Origin: Vibrio tapetis subsp. quintayensis | GTDB lineage: Bacteria > Pseudomonadota > Gammaproteobacteria > Enterobacterales > Vibrionaceae | DNA: 64,000 nt | Assembly: GCF_030409945.1 (NCBI RefSeq) | Contig: NZ_JAUFQV010000036.1 | Coordinates: 62,001 to 126,000 of the forward strand | Direction of reading: 5' to 3' | In this document: in pieces, positions 52,043 to 60,609 of the stretch | How positions within the stretch are numbered: the first letter of the stretch is position 1 | Layout: the number at the start of each line of letters is the position of its first letter | Program-made: the position numbers and the translations under genes | The notes under the pieces: generated by a model | Told to the model about the DNA's origin: nothing | Seen by the model: only the letters and a program-made list of their open reading frames with translations | Databases searched by the model: none

Positions 52043-52522
52043 TTATTCTGGCTTGGTAATACTGCCGATTTCTAGTAGAGGAGCCACATCGTAGTTTTCA
52101 GCGTTCATCATGGATGAGATACGTTGAACAGACGACAACAGTAAGCTCTGTTCCCATTCTTCCAGCTCTTGAAACTGGTTGATGAAGTTTTCTTGCAGCG
52201 GCAAAGGTGACTTTTGTAGGATTTCTTTACCCGCATCGGTAAGATGGGCATGAACCTTTCTTTTGTCGGTTAAATTACGTTGACGCAGCACATAACCATT
52301 ACGCTCGAGACGATCTAATATGGTCGTTGCGGTGGCTTGGCTCATATTGGTATGGTTGGCTAGGCTGCGTATTGTTACTTCGCCTAACTCTCGAATTGAA
52401 CGCATTAAGATTAGCTGAGGACCGGTTAATCCAGACTCTTTACTTAACTTCTTAGAGTGCAGATCTATGGCTCTAATAATTTGCCTAATCGACACGAGCA
52501 CTTCTTCGTGTTTTTCCACCAC
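52043..52522 (-). CDS. cosR: MarR-family compatible-solute regulator CosR
   Basis: A 159-residue MarR-type regulator starting GTG, with AGGAT upstream. The winged helix runs SGLTGPQLILMRSIRELGEVTIRSLANHTNMSQATATTILDRLERNGYVLRQRNLTDKRKVHAHLT, with the wing D-K-R. It matches Vibrio CosR in length and in its position next to a BCCT transporter gene. CosR represses ectoine and betaine uptake/synthesis genes at low salinity. The gene is divergent from the transporter. Confidence 0.8.
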   Translation of the reverse strand: MVEKHEEVLVSIRQIIRAIDLHSKKLSKESGLTGPQLILMRSIRELGEVTIRSLANHTNMSQATATTILDRLERNGYVLRQRNLTDKRKVHAHLTDAGKEILQKSPLPLQENFINQFQELEEWEQSLLLSSVQRISSMMNAENYDVAPLLEIGSITKPE

Positions 52523-52887
52523 AATATCCTATAAATTTTTTTGCCAAAACTACACTAAAAACCCTTGTCTGAAAAGGCTGAAATCGTATTTCTATCATCA
52601 AAAAAGTGAATAATTTTGACAACTGTGATCCGCTTGATAATCAGGAAACGTTTCGTACACGAATGAAATTGATGAGACCCCTTGTAGATAAAGTAGACGC
52701 TTGATTCAAGAATACAAGGATAAGCGGTTAATTGCTGGGCAAAAGCTAGCGTTCTTGTCTGTCATTGTTTAGAATTTACCTATCGAATTAGTGGCTAAAT
52801 GTTATGTTCACTAACTATTACACGGCAAATTTGCAGTTTAATAGTTATGTAATCATAGAATTTCACCTTATAAAAACGTCAAAATAC

Positions 52888-52902
52888 GTCAAATTTATTG
52901 AC
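52888..52902. promoter_or_regulatory. Candidate CosR operator
   Basis: GTCAA-ATTTA-TTGAC is a perfect inverted repeat ending 11 bases before the BCCT start; another ACGTCAAA copy is just upstream. The rest of the 391-bp cosR-BCCT gap is AT-rich and holds no gene. Confidence 0.45.
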
Positions 52903-52913
52903 AGAGAGGACAA

Positions 52914-54491
52914 ATGACAAAGGGAATCGATAAGTACAGTATCGACAGTACCGACTATACCGTCGGTCAAGATAACGTACAAAAATGGGGGTTTGATGTT
53001 CATAACCCAGTATTCGGGATCAGTGCTGGTTTAATTGCATTGTTCTTGGTTGCTATCATGGTTGCGGATGCAGATGCTGCAAAAGCAACATTAGACGGTA
53101 TTAAGTGGCAGATCATCGGCGCATTTGATGGTTTGTTTATGTGGGCGGGTAACATCTTTGTTATTTTTTGCTTAGGTTTGATTGTTTCTCCTTACGGTAA
53201 AATTCGTTTAGGTGGGCAAGAAGCAACGTCTGATTATTCATTCTTTTCATGGCTGTCTATGTTGTTCGCAGCAGGGATGGGCATCGGCCTTATGTTCTGG
53301 AGTGTGGCAGAACCTGTGGCTTATTTCACCGGTTGGTTTGAAACGCCGCTTGGTGTTGAAGCGAATACACCGGAAGCGGCAAAATTAGCACTTGGTGCAA
53401 CCATGTTCCACTGGGGTCTACACCCATGGGCAATCTACGGTGTTGTAGCGCTTTCTCTTGCATTCTTTACTTATAATAAAGGCATGCCACTGTCTATTCG
53501 TTCTATTTTTTACCCGATTTTGGGCGATAGAGCTTGGGGCTGGCCTGGTCATATTGTTGATATTCTTGCGGTACTGGCAACGCTATTTGGCTTAGCAACA
53601 TCGCTTGGCCTAGGTGCGCAACAAGCAGCTAGTGGTATCAATCATGTATTTGGTATCGATGGCGGCATGGGGCTACAGGTAGCCGTTATCCTTGTGGTGA
53701 CGTTATTGGCCGTTGTTTCGGTAATCCGTGGTATTGATGGTGGTGTGAAAATCATCAGTAACATTAATATTCTTATTGCGCTTGTTTTGCTTGTCTTCGT
53801 TGGCCTTGTTGGTTGGGCGGTATCTTTAGGTTCTATCCCTACAACGTTCATGGCTTACGTCGAGAACATCATTCCTTTGAGTAATCCTCATGGTCGTAAT
53901 GATGAAGCATGGTTCCAAGGCTGGACGGTATTCTACTGGGCTTGGTGGATTTCATGGTCTCCGTTCGTAGGTATGTTTATCGCTCGTGTTTCTCGTGGCC
54001 GTACTGTGCGTGAGTTTCTAACAGCGGTACTTATTGTCCCTACGTTAGTGACGTTACTTTGGATGTCAGTATTTGGTGGTCTTGCGATTGACCAAGTGAT
54101 CAATGAAGTGGGCGTGTTAGGTGCAAATGGCCTACGTGAAGTACCACTGGCGATGTTTGAAATGTTTGAAGCTCTGCCATTTGGTACGGTTCTTTCATTA
54201 ATTGCTATCTTATTGGTTTTAGTCTTCTTCATTACCTCTTCGGATTCAGGTTCATTGGTTATCGACAGCATTACTGCTGGTGGTAAAGTGGATGCTCCTG
54301 TCGTTCAGCGTGTGTTCTGGGCAATGATGGAAGGTGCTATTGCTGCTGCACTATTATGGGTTGGTGGTACTGAGGCAATCCAAGCGCTACAAGCGGGCGC
54401 AATTTCTACCGCACTGCCGTTTACCTTTATCTTACTTGCCATGTGTGTAAGTTTGCTAATGGGTATGCGCACGGAGCGTGGCTACCGCTAA
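52914..54491 (+). CDS. BCCT-family compatible-solute transporter
   Basis: A 525-residue symporter with 12 membrane segments for betaine-type osmolytes. The signature FYWAWWISWSPFVGMFIARVSRGRTVREF is the BCCT core, with its Trp box in TM8. The TM4 region FHWGLHPWAIYGVVALSLAFF and GMGIGLMFWSVAEP (TM3 sodium/substrate segment) are also present. GAGAGGA is just before the ATG. With cosR next door it probably serves osmoadaptation by importing glycine betaine, choline or dimethyl derivatives; substrate not determined. Confidence 0.92.
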   Translation: MTKGIDKYSIDSTDYTVGQDNVQKWGFDVHNPVFGISAGLIALFLVAIMVADADAAKATLDGIKWQIIGAFDGLFMWAGNIFVIFCLGLIVSPYGKIRLGGQEATSDYSFFSWLSMLFAAGMGIGLMFWSVAEPVAYFTGWFETPLGVEANTPEAAKLALGATMFHWGLHPWAIYGVVALSLAFFTYNKGMPLSIRSIFYPILGDRAWGWPGHIVDILAVLATLFGLATSLGLGAQQAASGINHVFGIDGGMGLQVAVILVVTLLAVVSVIRGIDGGVKIISNINILIALVLLVFVGLVGWAVSLGSIPTTFMAYVENIIPLSNPHGRNDEAWFQGWTVFYWAWWISWSPFVGMFIARVSRGRTVREFLTAVLIVPTLVTLLWMSVFGGLAIDQVINEVGVLGANGLREVPLAMFEMFEALPFGTVLSLIAILLVLVFFITSSDSGSLVIDSITAGGKVDAPVVQRVFWAMMEGAIAAALLWVGGTEAIQALQAGAISTALPFTFILLAMCVSLLMGMRTERGYR

Positions 54492-54515
54492 GTTTGATTA
54501 GCTGTAACTGAAAAT

Positions 54516-54550
54516 AAAAAAAGAGGCGAACTTAGTTCGCCTCTTTTTTT
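54516..54550. terminator. Bidirectional terminator after the BCCT gene
   Basis: Arms GAGGCGAAC and GTTCGCCTC with loop TTA, flanked by seven As and seven Ts. It separates convergent genes. Confidence 0.93.
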
Positions 54551-54600
54551 ATCTACTTGGAATTGGAATTTCGCACTTAGCTGCAATTAGCGAGTACCGC

Positions 54601-55320
54601 CTACAGCCATATCTCTTTAATGGGCGTGTCGGCTGAGTAATGATGCATTAACTGAGCCTGCAGTAGTTCAGCCGTCGCTAGGGCATCGGTTAACGCATGG
54701 TGCGGCGTATAAGCAGGTAATCCATAGCGAGTCCGACTTGAGCCTAAACGAATGGATTGTGGCTTGACGCCTTTTAATCGATTCATCAAACCGCCAGCCC
54801 ATTTATCTTGAACTCTAGCTTCGATTTCCATGGTATCCATCACGGGAAATACAATCCCTTCACCAATACGCTCTTTTAGCGCACTGTCCATAAATTCTCG
54901 TTCGATCTTGCGGTAATGGACAACCACTATTTTTCCAGCTAGGGCGTCCAATACTTCGTCAAGAATACGCCTTAGATCCGGCGCATCGACGATATCGTTA
55001 TGGGTGATGCCGTGAATAACCACCGACTCCTCCGCCAGTGGGGTGGTTGGGTTGACTATCCAGTGCCTAGCTTGATTACAGTAAATACGGTTGAGTGAAA
55101 ACGGCACTAGACCTATGCTTACTATGTCGTCGTTTTGTGCGTCTAACCCTGTTGTTTCGAAATCAAGCGCGACAAAGGGAACTTGCGATAACGGCGTGTC
55201 TTCAGATACAACCCCCGTTTCATAAAAGCTCTTTAAGCGCTCATCTCGTACTGAGCTGGCCTTTTCAGCAAATACCTTTGTCCAATTATTCTTATCTTTA
55301 CCAAATATCTTATTCAACAT
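54601..55320 (-). CDS. DnaQ-like 3'-5' exonuclease
   Basis: A 239-residue DEDDh-type exonuclease. Exo I is VALDFETTGLDAQ (Asp, Glu). Exo II reads VVHYRKIEREFM, with Glu where most DEDD nucleases have Asp. Exo III is HHALTDALATAELL (His, Asp). No other domain. It begins 14 bases after the cNMP/CBS/DUF294 gene, and the two are likely one operon; this pairing recurs in gammaproteobacteria, often near acetate genes. Natural substrate unknown. Confidence 0.85.
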   Translation of the reverse strand: MLNKIFGKDKNNWTKVFAEKASSVRDERLKSFYETGVVSEDTPLSQVPFVALDFETTGLDAQNDDIVSIGLVPFSLNRIYCNQARHWIVNPTTPLAEESVVIHGITHNDIVDAPDLRRILDEVLDALAGKIVVVHYRKIEREFMDSALKERIGEGIVFPVMDTMEIEARVQDKWAGGLMNRLKGVKPQSIRLGSSRTRYGLPAYTPHHALTDALATAELLQAQLMHHYSADTPIKEIWL

Positions 55321-55334
55321 GTGCTTTCTGGGCC

Positions 55335-57218
55335 CTATTTGAAGCTATTAGCTTGATAGCGGAACTTAAGAAAGTTTTGAGCATTACTTAAAATCTGGAA
55401 AGCATCTTTTAGGTTTCTTCGCTCAAAGTCGGACAGGTTGTCTGGCTCTATGTTGTTATCAGGGTCAATCTTTAATTCAACATCAATCGCTTGGTGTCTG
55501 ATCCTTACCGTGGAGATAAACTCCATAGCATCACGTAAATCTTGGGCTCTGCCTTGAGGCAATATACCGGCATCGATAATGTCATCTAATCGCTCAAATG
55601 AGTTTTGTGAGCGAGAGCCAACGGCAAGTGCATGCACGCGGATAAGATCAGCAAGAGGTGCGGTACCCCGACGTTTAAGGTTGATGGAGTTCTTATGCTG
55701 GCCATCTTTTTCCATTACGAAACTTTTGAAAAAGCCTAATGGGGGAGTTCGGTTCAAAGCATTACGAGCGAGGCAAGCTAAGAAACGGTTATTCTTGCGT
55801 GCACGGCGTACGATAAAACCATTGAGCTGCTCTGCCCATTTGACTCGACCATATACACCGTCTAAATCAAAGAAAATTGAGCTATTTAGTAGCGCTTTAG
55901 GGTTAGGGTTGTCAATCCAGTCGGCGAAGCATTCTTCCCATTCACGCTTGGTCATGCGCCACATAGGGTTTGTTGCCATGATGTCGCCTGTGCATAATAC
56001 GTAGCCACACTGGTCGAGCCCTTTACAAACAAAGTCAGCCAATTGGGCAAAGTATTCGCCATGCAACTCTTCATCATAAGACTCGTCAAGAATGATGGCG
56101 TTGTCTTGGTCAGTCACGATAAGTTGTTCATCACGGGCCATCGAACCAAGTGCTAGGAAGCAATATGGCACTGGAGGCTCGCCAAATTTTTCTTCTGCCA
56201 GTTCTAGTATGCGTTGTTTGAAGCTACGGCCAATAACGGACATCGCACTTCCCACCATGTGGGAGTTGGCATCTTCGTTAACCATTCGAACAAAGCTGTC
56301 TTTGACTTGCTCTGACAGGGTTTTTAGTTCTTCAATATTTTGTTGTTGGAAAATACTGCTAACGAGCAATAGGGAGCTTTGAGATTCATAACGGACAATG
56401 TCAGAGACTTCAATAATGCCAATAGGCTGTTGATTTTTAAGGACAGGTAAGTGATGTACGTTATACCTAAGCATGGTCAGCATCGCTTCGTAAACGTAGG
56501 CGTTATGATCAAGAGATACTAGTTCGGTTGTCATTACGTCTGATACGGGATCTTCTGGGGATAAACCGGTTGCGAGAACACGAGTACATAAATCCCGATC
56601 AGTTATAATGCCGATCACTGAATTATCGTCTTCGTCTTCTTCTTCGCGATCAGGATCGACGATCAGCAGCGCAGAAACATTTTCTTCGGCCATTTTAATC
56701 GCGGCTTTGTGGATAGGCTCGCTTCGCTCTATGGTGATAGGTTCCCGTGTGAGAAGGGTGCGAACCTTAGACGTGGTTAAATCATTGGCGTCTGAGTTGT
56801 TAGACATGGCCGTGCGCAGACGAGCAGCATCCTCGACTTCGACAAAATCAGCGAAGTTCTCATACTCTTCGTAAAGCTTTTGGAAGGTGGCTTCGGGAAC
56901 GCAATAAACTAAGGTGTCTTCGATTGCTTTAACAGGGAAACGAACTTTATTGTTTGTTAATAGCCCCATTTGACCAAAAAGGTCACCCTCATCGAGCCGG
57001 TTATACAGTTCACCTTTGCGTCGATAGACTTCAACTACGCCGCTTCTGACGATGAAGAGATCATGAATTTGATCGCCGAAATGAATGATCGGAGTACCTT
57101 CTCGATAATATGAAATTTCTATATTGTGAGAAATGTCGTTGAGAACGTCTTCTGGCAGTTCGTCAAAAGGAGGGTATTGAGCTAGAAAAGCTTTAATTTC
57201 CAGTATTTCAGCTTGCAT
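55335..57218 (-). CDS. cNMP-binding/CBS/DUF294 nucleotidyltransferase-like protein
   Basis: A 627-residue soluble signalling protein. Domains in order: cyclic-nucleotide-binding (about 10-125), two CBS domains (about 155-290, TKVRTLLTREPITIERSEPIH ... VSDVMTTELVSLDHNAYVYE), the DUF294 nucleotidyltransferase-like core with LGSMARDEQLIVTDQDNAII (G-S then D-x-D, about 360-380), and the DUF294 C-terminal helical domain (SINLKRRGTAPLADLIRVHAL). The open frame runs to a TTG at 57269; ATG 57218 (MQAEILEIKAFLAQYPPFDEL) fits the family start. ATG 57248 is possible. It is thought to sense nucleotides; the enzymatic role is unproven. Confidence 0.85.
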   Translation of the reverse strand: MQAEILEIKAFLAQYPPFDELPEDVLNDISHNIEISYYREGTPIIHFGDQIHDLFIVRSGVVEVYRRKGELYNRLDEGDLFGQMGLLTNNKVRFPVKAIEDTLVYCVPEATFQKLYEEYENFADFVEVEDAARLRTAMSNNSDANDLTTSKVRTLLTREPITIERSEPIHKAAIKMAEENVSALLIVDPDREEEDEDDNSVIGIITDRDLCTRVLATGLSPEDPVSDVMTTELVSLDHNAYVYEAMLTMLRYNVHHLPVLKNQQPIGIIEVSDIVRYESQSSLLLVSSIFQQQNIEELKTLSEQVKDSFVRMVNEDANSHMVGSAMSVIGRSFKQRILELAEEKFGEPPVPYCFLALGSMARDEQLIVTDQDNAIILDESYDEELHGEYFAQLADFVCKGLDQCGYVLCTGDIMATNPMWRMTKREWEECFADWIDNPNPKALLNSSIFFDLDGVYGRVKWAEQLNGFIVRRARKNNRFLACLARNALNRTPPLGFFKSFVMEKDGQHKNSINLKRRGTAPLADLIRVHALAVGSRSQNSFERLDDIIDAGILPQGRAQDLRDAMEFISTVRIRHQAIDVELKIDPDNNIEPDNLSDFERRNLKDAFQILSNAQNFLKFRYQANSFK

Positions 57219-57272
57219 TGGCGGGCTCGATTGAAATGTTTCAACCATCCTAACTAATACACCAAACAAATG

Positions 57273-57304
57273 AAACCATCAGACTGGGTTAGTCTGATGG
57301 TTTT
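57273..57304 (-). terminator. Terminator of the Aer-like receptor gene
   Basis: Arms ACCATCAGACT and AGTCTGATGGT with loop GGGTT lie about 70 bases after the receptor stop. Both sides are T-rich, so it may be bidirectional. Confidence 0.75.
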
Positions 57305-57370
57305 ATGGCATTTATCTATTATTACGGTGAGTTAGCTATTATCTGGGCTTAGCTTTTGCCTAGACTTAGC

Positions 57371-58915
57371 TTATCGCATGAACTGACCGATGAGGCGTTG
57401 CATTGACTCAAGGCGAACGACCAAGTCGCTGGTTCGTGTTACCGAAGTACTTGATGTCTCACTGGTGGTATTGGCTAAGGTTTGGATATTAGTGATGTTT
57501 CTATTCACTTCCTGCGTTACGTTAGCTTGTTCGTTAACTGCCGTTGCAATTTGATGGCTGTTATTGGTTACGTTAGCCAGCATGTCTGTGATGTTATTCA
57601 GTACGACACCTGTCTCTTGAGCACGTTGATTACACTCTACCGATAATTCCCCACCACGAGACATCATCGAGACGGCTTGTTTTGCTGTGCCTTGCAATTC
57701 AGCAATCATTCCATGAATTTCATGAGTCGAAGATTGAGTTTTAGAGGCTAGGTTTCTTACTTCGTCTGCGACGACAGCGAAGCCTCGTCCAGCTTCACCT
57801 GCTCGTGCGGCCTCTATGGCGGCGTTGAGCGCAAGCAAATTGGTTTGTTCAGATACAGCGCCAATAACATCAAGAATTTGCTCGATCTTTTGGCTGTCTT
57901 CAGCCAGTTTGTCGACGATGGTTCTTGAACGCTCTAACTCTGCAGTTAGGCCTGCCACTGCATCCATCGTATTCTCTATCATGACTTTGCCTTTTAGCGA
58001 CTCGCTATTAGCTTCATCAGTCGATTGAGATGCAGCAAGCGCACTGTCGGACACTTCTTGTATTGAATGCGTAAGCTCGGTAATTGCAGTTGCAACCTGC
58101 TCGGTCTCATTGCACTGTTGATTCAGTTGTTGCTGAATGGTTTGTGTGTTGCCGAATTCATCTTCGGCTGAAATGAGCAGCTTTCCTGTTGTATCGGCGG
58201 TTCGTGCGGCAACAGCGCGAAGTTGGGCTTTACGCATCATCAACGCCATTTCAATACTAGAATAATCGTCGAATTTACCGGTGTACGGATATTCCATAAG
58301 TGCATTGTCGTAAGAATCTTTTGCTAGCTCTTGAATGGTGTTAATACGAGATTGCTGCAAGAAGCCCATGAGCATTGTAAAGCAAGAGATAACAGAAACC
58401 GTCGCAAACAATGCCGTTTGATCGCCAGAGAACATCCCGATAATACCAATGAGAGCGGCGAGCCCTGCAAATATCAACTGCCATTGATTATACCGGCGGC
58501 GTAAAGTTTGCTTGATGCCTGGCTTTTTACCTTCGCGAAGGTTTTTGTACAGAGATTCTGCACGCTCTATTTGTTCATCAGTAGGCTTAGTTCGTACGGA
58601 TTGATGTTCCTCGATCTCGCCAGCAGCGTTAACAATAGGCGTTACAAATGCAGACACCCAATAATGATCCCCGCCAGCACAGTTGTTTTTTACCAAGCCC
58701 ATCCAGCTTTGGCCGCTTTTCAGGTATTGCCACATTTGCTCAAACGCTGGTTTTGGCATGTCTTGATGTCGTACCACATTGTGGGGTGAGCCAATGAGTT
58801 CCTGCTCTGTATATTCTGCAACGTCACAGAAAGACTCGTTCGCTGAAGTAATGATGCTTTTAGGGTCAGTGGTTGAAATTAGATTGTGTTCTTTGGGGTA
58901 GGATTTATTAGCCAT
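57371..58915 (-). CDS. aer: PAS-domain methyl-accepting chemotaxis protein, Aer-like
   Basis: A 514-residue receptor without a periplasmic domain. The N-terminal PAS (about 10-115) is close to E. coli Aer: VVRHQDMPKPAFEQMW and GGDHYWVSAF, with the Arg-His-x-Asp FAD-contact residues. A double-spanning hydrophobic segment follows (about 148-190). The cytoplasmic signalling tip is ISEQTNLLALNAAIEAARAGEAGRGFAVVADEVRNLA. FAD-based redox/oxygen (energy) taxis is inferred. A possible FNR or CRP site lies about 80 bases upstream. Confidence 0.85.
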   Translation of the reverse strand: MANKSYPKEHNLISTTDPKSIITSANESFCDVAEYTEQELIGSPHNVVRHQDMPKPAFEQMWQYLKSGQSWMGLVKNNCAGGDHYWVSAFVTPIVNAAGEIEEHQSVRTKPTDEQIERAESLYKNLREGKKPGIKQTLRRRYNQWQLIFAGLAALIGIIGMFSGDQTALFATVSVISCFTMLMGFLQQSRINTIQELAKDSYDNALMEYPYTGKFDDYSSIEMALMMRKAQLRAVAARTADTTGKLLISAEDEFGNTQTIQQQLNQQCNETEQVATAITELTHSIQEVSDSALAASQSTDEANSESLKGKVMIENTMDAVAGLTAELERSRTIVDKLAEDSQKIEQILDVIGAVSEQTNLLALNAAIEAARAGEAGRGFAVVADEVRNLASKTQSSTHEIHGMIAELQGTAKQAVSMMSRGGELSVECNQRAQETGVVLNNITDMLANVTNNSHQIATAVNEQANVTQEVNRNITNIQTLANTTSETSSTSVTRTSDLVVRLESMQRLIGQFMR

Positions 58916-58992
58916 ACAACTCTCTAATATTGCAATTAAATTTCACGTGGTACGTATTAATTGGAAAAGTAGCACAGTCAAATAATAAAAGT

Positions 58993-59006
58993 GTGATTTA
59001 GATCAA
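58993..59006. promoter_or_regulatory. FNR- or CRP-like site upstream of the Aer-like gene
   Basis: On the minus strand TTGAT-CTAA-ATCAC matches the FNR box (TTGAT-N4-ATCAA) at 9 of 10 positions. The overlapping TGTGA also gives half a CRP site. Confidence 0.4.
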
Positions 59007-59111
59007 GTACAGCTGCCGTGTCATAATTGATGGAATTGTAATCAGCGGAAATGATAACTTATAGGAATGATTTCATTGGCTTGCACAAATTATGTGATGT
59101 GGGGCAAATTA

Positions 59112-59143
59112 GATAAAAGAAAAGCCAGCAAAATGCCGGCTTT
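59112..59143 (-). terminator. Terminator of the aminotransferase gene
   Basis: Arms AAAGCCAGC and GCCGGCTTT (one mismatch) with a 5-nt loop; the minus strand continues TTTTCTTTTAT. It lies 27 bases after the stop. Confidence 0.75.
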
Positions 59144-59169
59144 ATCAGTATATGTTGTCGAATATAAGA

Positions 59170-60360
59170 CTACAGAACGGCAGCAATGCCCTTACATAGA
59201 GGGCCCATATTTGACTTGGTCATGCCTGCTACGCTGATGCGGCCTGAGCCGACAATGTAGATGGCAAACTCTTCTTTAAGGCGATTGACCTGCTCTTTGC
59301 TTAGACCAGAGAAAGAGAACATGCCATTTTGACGCTCGATAAAGCTAAAGTCGCTCGATACGCCCTCTGATTTCAGTGTCTCTACGAAAAGCACTCGCAT
59401 TTCTTGAATGCGATCACGCATTTCTGCTACTTCTGCTTCCCACTCTGCGCGTAATGCTGCATCGTTCAAAATATAAGTCACCACAGCTGAACCATGTGCT
59501 GGTGGGTTTGAATAAATTGAACGGATGATGCTTTTAACTTGAGAGAATGCGGTTGTCGCGACTTGTTCATTTTTTGCCACAAGAGTGAATGCACCAACAC
59601 GTTCATTGTACAGCCCGAAGTTTTTTGAGAACGAACTTGCTACCAATATTTCTTCGTTGTATTGAGCAAAAATACGTAAACCAGTTGCGTCTTCTTCAAC
59701 ACCTTTTGCAAAACCTTGGTATGCAAAGTCGAACAATGGAATTAGGCCTTTATCAGCACATAGCTTAGCCAATACTTCCCACTCGTCTTCTGTTGGGTCA
59801 ATGCCTGTTGGGTTGTGACAGCAACCGTGAAGGAGAACAATGTCGCCCGCTGCAGCTTGGTTTAAGCTATCAACCATCGCGTTGAAATCTTTGTCTTTGC
59901 TATCAGCGTTGTAGTAGCCGTATTGAGCGGTCTCTAGGCCCGCAGCTGAGAAAACACCGTTGTGGTTTGCCCAAGTAGGATTACTGATCCAAATCTTGCT
60001 GCTGCTTAACTGACGCTTTATGAATTCACCAGCGACGCGAAGTGCACCGGTGCCACCTGGCGCTTGTGCTGTTTTAGCCAGTTTATTGTTAACGATGTTT
60101 GAATCTGCGCCGAATAGCAATTTTTGCACGGCTAGACCGTACTCAGCCGTTCCTTCGATGGTTAGGTATGATTTGGTTTTTTCCGATTCCAATAAAGCAG
60201 CTTCTGCTTTTTTTACGGTAGCAAGAACAGGTGTTTGACCTTCTTCGTTCTTGTAAATACCGACACCTAGGTTAATTTTTTCTGCGCGTGCGTCTTTCTT
60301 GAATTCTTCAGTAAGACCAAGAATAGGGTCGGCAGGAGCGGCATTGACTGTTTCAAACAT
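59170..60360 (-). CDS. aspC: Aspartate/aromatic amino acid aminotransferase
   Basis: A 396-residue class I PLP aminotransferase, the same length as E. coli AspC and matching it from [20 protein letters not shown] to the end. The PLP Lys is in [15 protein letters not shown], with Asp/Tyr cofactor contacts in LFDFAYQGF and the alpha-carboxylate Arg in [11 protein letters not shown]. It makes aspartate from oxaloacetate and can act on aromatic amino acids; TyrB cannot be excluded. It is monocistronic, with a terminator behind it. Confidence 0.88.
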   Translation of the reverse strand: MFETVNAAPADPILGLTEEFKKDARAEKINLGVGIYKNEEGQTPVLATVKKAEAALLESEKTKSYLTIEGTAEYGLAVQKLLFGADSNIVNNKLAKTAQAPGGTGALRVAGEFIKRQLSSSKIWISNPTWANHNGVFSAAGLETAQYGYYNADSKDKDFNAMVDSLNQAAAGDIVLLHGCCHNPTGIDPTEDEWEVLAKLCADKGLIPLFDFAYQGFAKGVEEDATGLRIFAQYNEEILVASSFSKNFGLYNERVGAFTLVAKNEQVATTAFSQVKSIIRSIYSNPPAHGSAVVTYILNDAALRAEWEAEVAEMRDRIQEMRVLFVETLKSEGVSSDFSFIERQNGMFSFSGLSKEQVNRLKEEFAIYIVGSGRISVAGMTKSNMGPLCKGIAAVL

Positions 60361-60546
60361 AATCGGCTTCCATGTTGATTAAAATGGGGATAGTGAAAGA
60401 TATAGCCTAGTTATACCTTCCCAGTAGAAGGGATTCAACCTGAAATAAGGGGAATTTATTGCCTTATATTCAATGGGAATGATTAAGGTCATAAAACAAC
60501 CAGTCTAAATGCACCAATACGCCGAGAAAAGTGGGTATTAGCTAAG

Positions 60547-60579
60547 GTTTTGCATCTGTATCAATTCTAGATGCAAAAC
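60547..60579 (-). terminator. Long inverted repeat after the HD-GYP gene
   Basis: A perfect 11-bp repeat (GTTTTGCATCT / AGATGCAAAAC) has an 11-nt spacer and lies 31 bases beyond the stop. There is no clear T-run, so it may instead be an operator or RNA stabiliser. Confidence 0.45.
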
Positions 60580-60609
60580 TATTCACTATTGCTATTGAGC
60601 AGAGAGGGG

